From UBA10649 sp963842725 (GTDB lineage: Bacteria; Actinomycetota; Actinomycetes; S36-B12): 64,000 nucleotides of DNA. The position numbers were made by a program, and so were the translations under genes. This document shows, piece by piece, positions 48,750 to 57,213 of the stretch. Within the stretch, counting starts at the first letter, position 1. Every line of letters starts with the position of its first letter. The stretch spans positions 1,488,001-1,552,000 of the forward strand of contig CAWJHN010000004.1 in NCBI GenBank assembly GCA_963842725.1, given 5' to 3'. The notes beneath the pieces were generated by a model. It was not told where the DNA came from. It worked only from the letters and a program-made list of their open reading frames with translations, and ran no database searches.

Positions 48750-49685
48750 CTACGCCGCCTGGCGGGCCAGAGCCGCGACGAGCTCGTCCACCTGACGCGT
48801 CACGCCCCACTCCTGCGCCAGCGTCGAGAGGCGGTCCGGCGACGACGAACCCGCAAGGCCGGGTGCGACGGGCAGGTCCGTGACCACCTGGGCGACCGTG
48901 CGCGCCCGGTACACCGCATCCCGATGCGCCACCAGGGCTGCCGCCAGTCGGGGGGTCATGGGCCGGGAGTCGGGCGCTGCTGCCGCGGCCGCGAGGATGT
49001 CGTCGAGGCCCCCGAACGCATTGACGAGGCTGACTGCAGTCTTGGCGCCGATGCCCGTCACTCCGGGCAGCCCGTCGGACGGGTCGCCGCGCAGCACCGC
49101 GACGTCGACATAACGCTCGGGCCGGACGCCGAAGCGCTCGACGACGCCCTGCTCGTCGAGCAGGGGCCACTTGTCCATGCCGCCGTTCACCGTGAGCAGC
49201 AGGCTTGCGGTCGGACTGACGACCTGCACCAGATCGCGGTCACCCGAGACCGCGATCACGCGACGCCCCGATTGCGCGGCGACGCTGCCGATCACATCGT
49301 CGGCCTCGTACCCGTCGAACCCGATCCGGGCGATTCCGGCGGCCTCCACGATCCCCGCGATCGCCGCGGCCTGGTCGCCGAGGGACTCCGGCTCGGCCTC
49401 CGCGACGGCTCCGCCGGCCTCCGCGCCATCGCCGGCGACCCGGTGCGCCTTGTAGGACGGGACCAGGTCGACGCGCCACTGGGGCCGCCAGTCGTAGTCC
49501 CATGCGGCGATCACGGCCGTGGGGGAGTAGGCGTCCACGAGCCTCGTCACGGTCGACAGGAATCCCCGCACCGCGTTGTGCGGCCGACCGTCCGGGGCGG
49601 TCATGGACTCCGGTAGGGCATGGAACGACCGGTAGTAGAGCGAGGCCGAGTCGAGCACGAGGACGGGGCGAGTTGCTTCGGGCAC
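48750..49685 (-). CDS. 5'-3' exonuclease (PolI N-terminal/flap nuclease family)
   Basis: 311 residues. Metal-binding acidic residues are visible in VLVLDSASLYYRSFHALPE (residue 10), AAWDYDWRPQWR, DGYEADDVIGS and AVSGDRDLVQVV. The helix-hairpin-helix GDPSDGLPGVTGIGAKTAVSLVNAFGGLDDIL is near residue 190. It is a stand-alone version of the 5' nuclease of DNA polymerase I, able to process flaps or RNA primers. GTG 49685 is set by CAGACT six bases upstream. It is divergent from the M24 peptidase gene and convergent with helY, 5 bp away. Confidence 0.9.
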   Translation of the reverse strand: MPEATRPVLVLDSASLYYRSFHALPESMTAPDGRPHNAVRGFLSTVTRLVDAYSPTAVIAAWDYDWRPQWRVDLVPSYKAHRVAGDGAEAGGAVAEAEPESLGDQAAAIAGIVEAAGIARIGFDGYEADDVIGSVAAQSGRRVIAVSGDRDLVQVVSPTASLLLTVNGGMDKWPLLDEQGVVERFGVRPERYVDVAVLRGDPSDGLPGVTGIGAKTAVSLVNAFGGLDDILAAAAAAPDSRPMTPRLAAALVAHRDAVYRARTVAQVVTDLPVAPGLAGSSSPDRLSTLAQEWGVTRQVDELVAALARQAA

Positions 49686-49697
49686 ATCCGCAGTCTG
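49686..49697 (-). promoter_or_regulatory. Leaderless -10 element for the 5'-3' exonuclease gene
   Basis: CAGACT (49697-49692), 6 bases, GTG at 49685. Confidence 0.4.
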
Positions 49698-49729
49698 GCA
49701 GAGGGCAGCCGGGCCGAGAAGCCAGCGCA

Positions 49730-49735
49730 TAGACT
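49730..49735 (+). promoter_or_regulatory. -10 element for the M24 peptidase operon
   Basis: TAGACT about 23 bases before ATG 49759, followed by a GGGAGGG ribosome site. This unit has a short leader. Confidence 0.35.
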
Positions 49736-49758
49736 CGATCGAGCCACCGGGAGGGTAC

Positions 49759-50865
49759 ATGTCGGAGAGTCCGTTCGCAGCACGACTAGCGGCCGTCCAG
49801 GCGCAGGCGCGTGAGCGCGGGACGGACGCGGTGCTCGTCACCCCCGGTCCCGACCTCAGGTACCTCATCGGGTACGACGCCATTCCCCTTGAGCGCCTGA
49901 CGTGCCTGGTCATCCCGTCGCAGGGCACCGCCTCCCTGATCGTGCCGCGGCTGGAGATGCTGGCCGCGCAGGCCAGCCCGGTCGGCGCCCTCGACGTCCC
50001 CCTGCTGACCTGGGGCGAGACGGACGACCCGTACGCCATCGTCGCCGGCGTCCTCGACGGGCCCGCGCGCGTCGCCCTCGACAACCACATGTTCGCCGAG
50101 AAGGTCCTGCGGCTTCGCGACGCCATGCCGGACGTCGAGCAGGTCCTGGCCGGAGGGATCCTCTCAAGCCTGCGGATGCGGAAGGATGCGACGGAGATCG
50201 AAGCCCTGCTCTCGGCCGGTGCCGCGATCGATCGCGTCCACGCCGCCGTGCCGGGACTCCTGCAGGCCGGGCGCTCGGAGCGCGAGGTCGGCGCCGACAT
50301 CAGCGACCTCATCCTTGCGGAGGGGCACGTCCGGGTCGACTTCGTCATCGTGGCGAGCGGACCCAACGGCGCGAGTCCCCATCACGAGGTCTCGGACCGC
50401 GCCCTGACGCGGGGCGACATCGTGGTCGTCGACATCGGCGGGACGATGCCCGATGGGTACTGCAGCGACTGCACGCGCACCTACGCGGTGGGCGAGGTTC
50501 CGCCCGGGTTCGCCGAGCAGTACGACGTCCTGCTTGCCGCACAGCAGGCCGCGGCGGCCTGGGCCCGGCCCGGGGTCACCTGCGCGAGCGTCGACGCCGC
50601 GGCCCGCGACGTGCTGACCGGGTCGGGCATGGGCGACCTCTTCATCCACCGGACCGGGCACGGAATCGGGCTCGAGACGCACGAGGATCCCTACATCGTC
50701 GTCGGAAACGACCTGCTGATCGAACCCGGCATGGCGTTCAGCATCGAGCCCGGCTTCTACCGCGAGGGCCGCTACGGCGCGCGCATCGAGGACATCGTGA
50801 TCGCCACGGAGTCCGGGGTGGCTGTGGCGAACCATCAGCCGCGCGGGCTGGTGGTCGTCCCGTGA
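49759..50865 (+). CDS. M24 family Xaa-Pro aminopeptidase-like protein
   Basis: 368 residues. A creatinase N-terminal domain (VLVTPGPDLRYLIGYDAIPLERLTCLVI) is followed by the pita-bread catalytic domain. Dinuclear metal ligands are visible: Asp in VVVDIGGTMPDGYCSDCTRTYAVG (residues 217-229), His in FIHRTGHGIGLETHEDP near residue 300, and Glu in EPGMAFSIEPGFYREGRYGARIEDIV. It probably removes N-terminal residues next to proline in the cytoplasm. The stop overlaps the next gene's start by 4 bases. Confidence 0.9.
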   Translation: MSESPFAARLAAVQAQARERGTDAVLVTPGPDLRYLIGYDAIPLERLTCLVIPSQGTASLIVPRLEMLAAQASPVGALDVPLLTWGETDDPYAIVAGVLDGPARVALDNHMFAEKVLRLRDAMPDVEQVLAGGILSSLRMRKDATEIEALLSAGAAIDRVHAAVPGLLQAGRSEREVGADISDLILAEGHVRVDFVIVASGPNGASPHHEVSDRALTRGDIVVVDIGGTMPDGYCSDCTRTYAVGEVPPGFAEQYDVLLAAQQAAAAWARPGVTCASVDAAARDVLTGSGMGDLFIHRTGHGIGLETHEDPYIVVGNDLLIEPGMAFSIEPGFYREGRYGARIEDIVIATESGVAVANHQPRGLVVVP

Positions 50866-52094
50866 CGCACGTCTGGCGCGGTCAGTCCGTCACCCGGCTG
50901 ATGCCGACCGAGGAGTCGGTCCACCTGATGGCGATGGTGGAGGAGTTCGCGACCGCCGAGCTGGCACCACGGGCCGCGGACGACGAGGCGAACAGCCACT
51001 TCCCCCGCGAGCTCTTCGTGACCATGGGCGAGCTGGGGATCCTGAGCCTGCCGTTCGAGGCCCGGCACGGCGGAGGCGAGCAGCCCTACGAGGTGACGCT
51101 CCAGGCACTCGAGGAGATCGCTCGTGCCTGGATGACCATCGGCGTCAGCGTCAGCGTCCACTACCTGTCCTGCTTCGCGCTGGCCAACTACGGGACGACG
51201 GAGCAGCAGGAGGCCTGGCTTTCGGGCATGATCGGCGGCGAACTGCTCGGGGCCTACTGCCTGTCCGAGAGCCACTCAGGGTCGGATGCGGCCGCGCTCA
51301 CCACCCGGGCGGTGGCCGTCGACGGCGGCTACCGGGTGACCGGCACCAAGGCGTGGATCACGCACGGGGGCCGCGCCGACTTCTACTCCACGATGGTCCG
51401 CACCTCGGACGACGGTGCGCGCGGCATCAGCTGCCTGCTCGTCGATGCGGCAACGCCCGGCCTCGGGTCGGCGGCGCCCGAGCGCAAGATGGGCGCGACC
51501 GGGTCGCCGACAGCACAGGTGATCTTCGACGACGCCTTCGTCCCGGCGGACAGACTCATCGGCGCCGAGGGCGGCGGCTTCGCCATTGCGCTGTCGGCCC
51601 TGGACGCCGGCCGACTGGGGATCGCGGCCTGCGGCGTCGGCGTGGCGCAGGCGGCCCTGGACGCGGCGGTCGCCTACGCGGGGGAGCGGCGGCAGTTCGG
51701 ACGGCCCATCGCGGAGTTCCAGGGCCTGTCGTTCCTCCTGGCCGACATGGCGACGGCGGTGGCGGGAGCACGTGCGCTGTACCTGGAGGCCGCCCGCCTC
51801 AAGGACGCCGGACTGCCCTTCGGCACGCCCGCCGCAATGGCCAAGCTCGCGGCGACCGACGCAGCCATGCGTGTCACGACCGACGCCATCCAGGTGCTGG
51901 GCGGCGCCGGCTACACGCGCGACTTCCCGGTGGAACGGTACTTCCGGGAGGCCAAGGCCCTCCAGATCGTCGAAGGCACGAACCAGATCCAGCGCATGGT
52001 GATCGGCCGCAGCCTGAGGAGTGGCCGCAGCGAACCACGCGCGGATCGGCCCGTCGACCCCGGCCGATCGGGCCAGCAGGGGCGCGGCGCGTGA
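50862..52094 (+). CDS. Acyl-CoA dehydrogenase
   Basis: 410 residues. FAD-binding acyl-CoA dehydrogenase domains are in order: N-terminal helical domain (residues 20-130), CLSESHSGSDAAALTTRA with YRVTGTKAWITHGGRAD (middle beta domain), and the C-terminal helical domain ending GGAGYTRDFPVERYFREAKALQIVEGTNQIQRMVIGR, which carries the catalytic Glu region. It oxidises a CoA thioester in fatty- or amino-acid breakdown; the chain specificity is unknown. GTG 50862 overlaps the M24 gene and the stop overlaps the amidohydrolase start, so three genes are coupled. Confidence 0.9.
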   Translation: MTHVWRGQSVTRLMPTEESVHLMAMVEEFATAELAPRAADDEANSHFPRELFVTMGELGILSLPFEARHGGGEQPYEVTLQALEEIARAWMTIGVSVSVHYLSCFALANYGTTEQQEAWLSGMIGGELLGAYCLSESHSGSDAAALTTRAVAVDGGYRVTGTKAWITHGGRADFYSTMVRTSDDGARGISCLLVDAATPGLGSAAPERKMGATGSPTAQVIFDDAFVPADRLIGAEGGGFAIALSALDAGRLGIAACGVGVAQAALDAAVAYAGERRQFGRPIAEFQGLSFLLADMATAVAGARALYLEAARLKDAGLPFGTPAAMAKLAATDAAMRVTTDAIQVLGGAGYTRDFPVERYFREAKALQIVEGTNQIQRMVIGRSLRSGRSEPRADRPVDPGRSGQQGRGA

Positions 52095-53729
52095 CACTGC
52101 CCGCCTGGACGTCGTCCGAACGCGTACTTCTGCACGGGGGAACGGTCTACTCGCCGGTGAGCCCGTTCGCGACCGCGATGCTCGTCGATGGCGGCACCAT
52201 CGCCTGGCTGGGCGAGGAGTCCGCGGTGGCGGCCCACCGGGACTCCGCACACCGGGTCATCGACGTCCGCGGCGCGCTGATCACCCCCGGATTCGTCGAT
52301 GCGCATATCCACGCCACGAGCACCGGCCTGACGCTCACCGGCCTCGACCTCACGGCGACGTCCTCGCTGCAGGAGGCGCTGACCCTGCTGGAACGACGGG
52401 CTCGCGATCTGCGCGGTGCGGTGATCCTCGGCCACGGATGGGACGAGACCCGCTGGCCCGAGGGTCGGCCGCCGACCAGGAGCGAGCTCGATCGCGCGAC
52501 CTGGGGCAGCGTGGTCTACCTGTCACGGATCGACGTGCATTCCGCGGCGGTCTCCAGCGCGCTGGCGGCCATGGTCCCCGGCCTGCGGTCGCTGGCCGGC
52601 TACGACGAGTCGGAGCCGCTCTCACAGCAGGCGCATCACGCCGTCCGCGAGGCGGCCCTCGGTTCCATCTCCGCCAGCCAGCGGGCCGCCGCGCACCGGG
52701 TCGCCCGCGATTCCGCTGCTGCGCTGGGCATCGTCGCGGTGCACGAGATGGCCGGCCCGACCATCTCCAGCGAGGACGACCTGCGCGGCCTCCTTGCCCT
52801 GTCCGCAGCCGAGCCGGGGCCTCTGGTCACGGGTTACTGGGGCCAGCTCGCGAGCACCGGGGGGCTGGAGATCGCGCGCGCAGCTCGGCGCGCACGGGGT
52901 GGCCGGCGACCTGTTCGTCGACGGGGCCATCGGGTCGCGCACGGCGTGCTTGAGCGAGCCGTATGCGGACGCTCCGACCACTGCGGGAGCGAGCTACCTG
53001 ACCGCCGACGAGGTGGCCGACCACGTCGCGGCGGCCACGATGGCCGGGATGCAGGCCGGATTCCACGTCATCGGCGACGCGGCGAGCGGCACGGTCATCG
53101 ACGGACTGGCGGCGGCGGCGGAGCGCGTGGGCGCCCAGGCGCTCCGGGCGCTCGGCCATCGCCTCGAGCACGCCGAGATGCTGTCCGACGCGCAGATCGC
53201 GACCATGGCGAGTCTCGGGGTCACCGCGAGCATGCAGCCCATGTTCGACGGCCGGTGGGGCGAGCGAGGCGGCATGTACGAGCAGCGGCTCGGACGCGAT
53301 CGCGCGGGCACGATGAACCGCCTGGCCGACCTGCTCTCGGCGGGCGTGCTGATGGCCTTCGGCTCCGACGCACCCGTCACCTCGTTGGGCCCCTGGGCGG
53401 CCATCGGTGCGGCCGTGCATCACCACAACCCGGCGCAGCGGATCTCCGCCCGGGCGGCCTTCGCCGCCCACACGCGCTCGGGGTGGCGGGCGATGGGGGA
53501 TCAGGAGGCCGGGGTCCTCGCGCCCGGCGCGCCAGCTCACTATGCCGTGTGGGCGGCGGACGAGATCGTCGTCCAGGCCCCCGACAGCCGGCTGTCCGCC
53601 TGGTCGACCGACCCTCGCAGCGGGACCCCGGGCCTGCCGCCCCTGACGCCCGGAGGTCCGGTGCCGACCTGCCTGATGACGGTGGTGGCGGGGCGCACGG
53701 TGCACGTCGTCGACGCCCTTGGGGCCTAG
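52091..53729 (+). pseudogene. Amidohydrolase (imidazolonepropionase/YtcJ-like), one frameshift
   Basis: Reads as a complete YtcJ-type metal-dependent amidohydrolase of about 545 residues if one frame change near 52,874-52,881 is allowed. Before the shift: GALITPGFVDAHIHATS (HxH metal motif, residue 70) and VILGHGWDETRWPEG. After it: GDLFVDGAIGSRTACL, MAGMQAGFHVIGDAASGTVID, ALGHRLEHAEMLS, SMQPMFDGRWGERGGMY, LMAFGSDAPVTSLGPW (metal Asp) and PGAPAHYAVW. The shift falls in an alternating GC run, so slippage or a sequencing error is likely. The substrate is unknown; it is coupled to the acyl-CoA dehydrogenase gene. Confidence 0.85.
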
Positions 53730-53732
53730 CCC

Positions 53733-55280
53733 ATGCCCGTGACGCGCGAACCGCTGGTCGGAACCCGAATCGCGACCGGACTGGCCCTGGTGTCCGGGCT
53801 GGCGATGGCGCTCGCCTTCCCGCCGGTCGCCTTCGGACCGTATGCCATTGGGTCGATCGCGCTGCTCACCACCGCGGTCTGGGGCGGATCGCTGCGACGG
53901 GGGGCCGCCCTCGGGCTCCTGGCGGGCCTGGTCTTCTTCGCCCTGCTGCTCGACTGGATGCGCGTGATCGGCCCTGACGCCTGGATCCTGCTGACCCTGC
54001 TCTGCGCGTCCTGGTTCGCGGGGCTGGGACTCGTGACCGCCTGGGTGACGCGGCTGCCCGGCGCGCCGGTGTGGGTGGCAGCCACCTGGGTGCTCGACGA
54101 GGCACTGCGCAGCCGGGTCCCGTTCGGCGGATTCCCCTGGGGGAGCGTGTCGTTCGCCCAGCCCGACACGTCGTTCGCGGGCTGGGCGCCCGTCGGCGGC
54201 AGTCCGCTGGTGACGTTCGCGGTCGCCTTCGTGGGGGCTGCGATCGTCACGGCGGCGCTCGACTACCGCGCGGGCCGACGTGGAGCGTCGTTCGCCTGGG
54301 CGGGGGTCGCCGCGGCCCTGCTCCTGCTGCCCGCCGCCATCCCCGCGCCCACGGTCGGCGACACGGAGGGCGGGCCTGCCACGGCCGTCGTGGCGTTGGT
54401 CCAGGGCGGAACCCCCCAGTCCGGGCTCGGGGCGATGGACGTCCGTCGCGCGGTGCTCGACAATCACGTCGCCCAGACCCTGGCCCTCGCCGAGAGCATC
54501 GCGAGCGGGGAGAGCGAACAGCCGGATTTCGTCCTCTGGCCGGAGAACTCGTCGGACATCGACCCGTTCACCGACGCCGGGGCAGCAGAGGCGATCACAG
54601 TTGCGGCCCGCGCCGTCGGGGTCCCGATCCTCGTGGGGGCGGTCATCACGGCACCGGGGGAGCCGTCGGGGGTCTGGAATGTGGGCATCGTCTGGGACCC
54701 GGTCGCCGGACCCACGCAGATGTACGTCAAGACCCACCCGGTCCCGTTCGGGGAGTACATCCCGTTCCGGGACTTCCTAGCCGAGCACATCGGCCGCTTC
54801 GATCGGATCCCTCGCGACTTCCTCCCGGGCTCGAGGCCGGGGAACCTGCTCATCGGCGGCGTCCCGATCGGCAACGTCATCTGCTTCGAGATCGCCTACC
54901 GGGAGGTCGTCGACGCGGTGGTCGACGGGGGAGCCCGGGTCATCACCGTGCAGACCAACAACGCGACGTACGGCGGAACCTCGCAGCCGGAGCAGCAGCT
55001 GGCCATCGAGCGGCTGCGCGCCCGTGAGTTCGGCCGCACCGTCCTGGTGGCGGCCACGTCCGGCATCTCGGCCGTGATCGGACCGGATGGGCAGGTACGG
55101 CAGTCGCTGGGGCAGTACGACGTCGGGTACCTCGTTGCCGAGGTACCCCTGCGTGGGCAGATCGTCCCGGCCTCATCCGCCGGGCACGCCGTCGAGCTGG
55201 TGCTGTGCGCCGTGGCGCTCGGCGCCCTCACGGCCGCCGCGGCACAGTCGCTCGTCCGCCGCCGACGCCGGATCGCCTAG
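53733..55280 (+). CDS. lnt: Apolipoprotein N-acyltransferase
   Basis: 515 residues. About six or seven membrane helices in the first 200 residues are followed by a nitrilase-like extracytoplasmic domain. The catalytic triad is in FVLWPENSSDIDP (Glu), MYVKTHPVPFGEYIPFRD (Lys) and IGNVICFEIAYREV (Cys). A final C-terminal helix follows. It adds the third acyl chain to lipoproteins. The start is 3 bp after the amidohydrolase stop. The TAG stop doubles as the start of the next gene's -10 element. Confidence 0.93.
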   Translation: MPVTREPLVGTRIATGLALVSGLAMALAFPPVAFGPYAIGSIALLTTAVWGGSLRRGAALGLLAGLVFFALLLDWMRVIGPDAWILLTLLCASWFAGLGLVTAWVTRLPGAPVWVAATWVLDEALRSRVPFGGFPWGSVSFAQPDTSFAGWAPVGGSPLVTFAVAFVGAAIVTAALDYRAGRRGASFAWAGVAAALLLLPAAIPAPTVGDTEGGPATAVVALVQGGTPQSGLGAMDVRRAVLDNHVAQTLALAESIASGESEQPDFVLWPENSSDIDPFTDAGAAEAITVAARAVGVPILVGAVITAPGEPSGVWNVGIVWDPVAGPTQMYVKTHPVPFGEYIPFRDFLAEHIGRFDRIPRDFLPGSRPGNLLIGGVPIGNVICFEIAYREVVDAVVDGGARVITVQTNNATYGGTSQPEQQLAIERLRAREFGRTVLVAATSGISAVIGPDGQVRQSLGQYDVGYLVAEVPLRGQIVPASSAGHAVELVLCAVALGALTAAAAQSLVRRRRRIA

Positions 55281-55289
55281 GCTGGCGAG
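55278..55289 (+). promoter_or_regulatory. Leaderless -10 element for ppm, overlapping the lnt stop codon
   Basis: TAGGCT at 55278-55283, 6 bases, GTG at 55290. Its first three bases are the lnt stop codon. Confidence 0.5.
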
Positions 55290-56078
55290 GTGGATTCCGT
55301 ATCGTTCGCCGACCTCGGTCGGATCGTCGTCATCATCCCCACCTACAACGAGCGCAGCACGCTGCCCGTGATCACGGCGCGCGTGCGAGCCTCGGTGCCG
55401 GAGGCGCACGTCCTCGTCGCCGACGACAACTCACCGGACGGCACCGGCGAGATCGCCGACGAGCTGGCGGCCCAGGACGACCATGTGCATGTCATGCATC
55501 GACTCGGCAAGGAGGGACTGGGCGCCGCCTACCTGGCCGGCTTCGCCTGGGCCCTGCAGGACGGCTACGACGTCGTGGTCGAGATGGACGCCGACGGCTC
55601 GCACCAGCCCGAGCAGCTGCCGCGCCTGCTCGACGCACTGCGGGACGCCGACCTGGTCCTGGGGTCGCGGTGGGTGCCCGGTGGCAGCGTCGAGAACTGG
55701 CCGAAGAGCCGCGAGCTCCTCTCGCGCGGCGGCAGCATGTACACCCGCGCGATGCTCGGGGTGCAGGTGCGCGACGTCACCGGGGGCTACCGCGCCTTCC
55801 GGGCCGAGACCCTTCGGCGGCTCGACCTCCACGAGGTCGCCTCGCAGGGGTACTGCTTCCAGGTCGACCTCGCCTGGCGCGCGGTCCAGCGCGGGATGCG
55901 GGTGCGCGAGGTGCCGATCACGTTCGTCGAGCGCACCGCCGGGACGAGCAAGATGAGCCGCAAGATCGTCTTCGAGGCGCTCTGGCGCGTGTCGGTCTGG
56001 GGCGTGGACGACAAGGTGACCCGGGTGCGGCGCCGCGCCCAGCAGCGACGCGCGGGCGAGAAGCGGAGCGGCTCGTGA
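55290..56078 (+). CDS. ppm1: Polyprenol monophosphomannose synthase (GT2 family)
   Basis: 262 residues, soluble GT2 enzyme of the dolichol-phosphate-mannose type. VVIIPTYNERSTLPVITARV, VLVADDNSPDGTGEIADELA (nucleotide-sugar Asp) and VVEMDADGSHQPEQLPRLLDAL (DxD-like) are the family blocks. EVPITFVERTAGTSKMSRKIVFEALWRV is near the end. It transfers mannose from GDP-mannose to polyprenol phosphate, the donor for lipoglycans and O-mannosylation. In mycobacteria the same activity is fused to Lnt as Ppm1; here the two are separate neighbours. Confidence 0.93.
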   Translation: MDSVSFADLGRIVVIIPTYNERSTLPVITARVRASVPEAHVLVADDNSPDGTGEIADELAAQDDHVHVMHRLGKEGLGAAYLAGFAWALQDGYDVVVEMDADGSHQPEQLPRLLDALRDADLVLGSRWVPGGSVENWPKSRELLSRGGSMYTRAMLGVQVRDVTGGYRAFRAETLRRLDLHEVASQGYCFQVDLAWRAVQRGMRVREVPITFVERTAGTSKMSRKIVFEALWRVSVWGVDDKVTRVRRRAQQRRAGEKRSGS

Positions 56079-56563
56079 CGTCGTTCCGGACTCGGCTGGT
56101 CGTCTTCGGCTATCCGCTCCTCGAGGTGGTCACCGCCTATGCCGTGGCGCAGTGGATTGGGTGGGGATGGATGCTGCTCCTGGTCGTCGCCGGCTTCCCG
56201 ATCGGCTTCGCGCTCATGCGGAACGCGGGCGACGCCGCGATGCGCGACATGGTGGCCTCCGCGAACTCCGGCATTCCGATCGACTCGAGCCGGCATGCGC
56301 TGGCCTTCGTTGGCGGCCTGTTGGTCGCCATCCCCGGATTCTGGACGGACCTGGTGGGACTGCTGCTCGTGCTCCCGCTCACCCAGCGTCTCTTCCGGGC
56401 CCGCACCCGCACGTGGTTCTCCGAGCGCGTCACGACTGTTCGCATGCCCGGCGCTCACTACCCGGGTGACGGCGAGGTCATCCAGGGCACCGTCATCCGG
56501 ACCGACGACCCGCCGCGGGAGCCGCCGCGACCTCAGGAACCGCCAGCGCTACCCGGATCCTGA
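56075..56563 (+). CDS. FxsA family membrane protein
   Basis: 162 residues. Three or four hydrophobic segments; the FxsA hallmark VGGLLVAIPGFWTDLVGLLLVLPLTQ is at residues 70-96. A proline-rich tail ends the protein. FxsA was named for suppressing F-exclusion of phage T7 in E. coli, but its normal role is unknown. The GTG start overlaps the ppm stop by 4 bases. It converges on rbpA, 19 bp away. Confidence 0.88.
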   Translation: MTSFRTRLVVFGYPLLEVVTAYAVAQWIGWGWMLLLVVAGFPIGFALMRNAGDAAMRDMVASANSGIPIDSSRHALAFVGGLLVAIPGFWTDLVGLLLVLPLTQRLFRARTRTWFSERVTTVRMPGAHYPGDGEVIQGTVIRTDDPPREPPRPQEPPALPGS

Positions 56564-56582
56564 GACCGTCGAGGGCCACCGT

Positions 56583-56951
56583 TCAGGCGGACTTGCGCAA
56601 CCCGCCGCTGCCGCGACGAAGGCCCTGCTGCCCGTGGAGCAGTTCGAGTCGCTCCTGCAGCAGTTCCTCGAGCTCGGCGATGCTGCGCCGCTCGAGCAGC
56701 ATGTCCCAGTGCGTGCGCACGTGCTTCACGGGCTTGGTCTCCGGGGCGCTGACGTCGGGCCGCACGGCCGGGCGGCCGCAGCGGCAGCTCCACTCGAACG
56801 GGATCTCCTCGGCCTCGACCGAGAACGGGACGAGCGTCTGATGGCCCTCCGGGCACTCGTAGGCGATGACCAGACGCTCGGCCGGCGCCACGTGGGCATC
56901 GGTCTCATAGCTCAGCGCACCCAGCCGGGTGCCGCGCATCGACTCACTCAT
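56583..56951 (-). CDS. rbpA: RNA polymerase-binding protein RbpA
   Basis: 122 residues, the normal length. The core domain has the zinc-type cysteine set in AYECPEGHQTLVPFS and WSCRCGRP. The basic linker KPVKHVRTHWDMLLERR follows, and the sigma-interaction domain SIAELEELLQERLELLHGQ ends the protein. RbpA stabilises open complexes formed by the housekeeping sigma factor. The ATG at 56951 gives the standard N-terminus MSESMRGTRLG. A GGAAT-N18-GTC pair upstream resembles a SigR-type oxidative-stress promoter. Confidence 0.95.
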   Translation of the reverse strand: MSESMRGTRLGALSYETDAHVAPAERLVIAYECPEGHQTLVPFSVEAEEIPFEWSCRCGRPAVRPDVSAPETKPVKHVRTHWDMLLERRSIAELEELLQERLELLHGQQGLRRGSGGLRKSA

Positions 56952-56985
56952 GGTCTGCCCTCTTTCGTGTACCGCCATACCGGAT

Positions 56986-57011
56986 GACACATATGACGGC
57001 GGTGTTATTCC
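56986..57011 (-). promoter_or_regulatory. SigR-like promoter of rbpA
   Basis: On the minus strand GGAAT (57011-57007), 18 bases, GTC (56988-56986). The SigR/SigH consensus is GGAAT-N18-GTT, and rbpA is under SigR control in Streptomyces. The start of transcription would be about 25 bases before the rbpA ATG. Confidence 0.45.
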
Positions 57012-57019
57012 CCCGGTTC

Positions 57020-57036
57020 CGGGTTTACCAAACCCG
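57020..57036. repeat. Palindrome upstream of rbpA
   Basis: CGGGTTT-ACC-AAACCCG, a perfect 7-bp inverted repeat with a 3-base centre, just upstream of the rbpA -35 element. It could be an operator; no binding protein can be named. Confidence 0.5.
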
Positions 57037-57200
57037 TACATTTCCCGCCCCGGGCCAGGATCGGCCTCGATCGGGTCTTGCCCCGGGGGAGAGGTGGTGC
57101 CAGACTACGACCGATATGTCCGATCTATAGGCGCGGTTAAACCCAGGTAAGACTGTCGCGGGCACCCCCGACGCTGGCGGTTCGACCGGAATTCGTCGGG

Positions 57201-57213
57201 CATAGTGAGGCGC
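57201..57213 (+). promoter_or_regulatory. Leaderless -10 element for the CAP-domain gene
   Basis: CATAGT at 57201-57206, 7 bases, ATG at 57214. Confidence 0.4.

Noticed and set aside
45937..49170. A 1,077-codon open frame on the minus strand opposite the HelY-type helicase.
   Set aside because: It is a shadow of a high-GC gene: Arg, Gly, Ala and Pro dominate, no domain is recognisable, and the plus strand carries a complete helicase.
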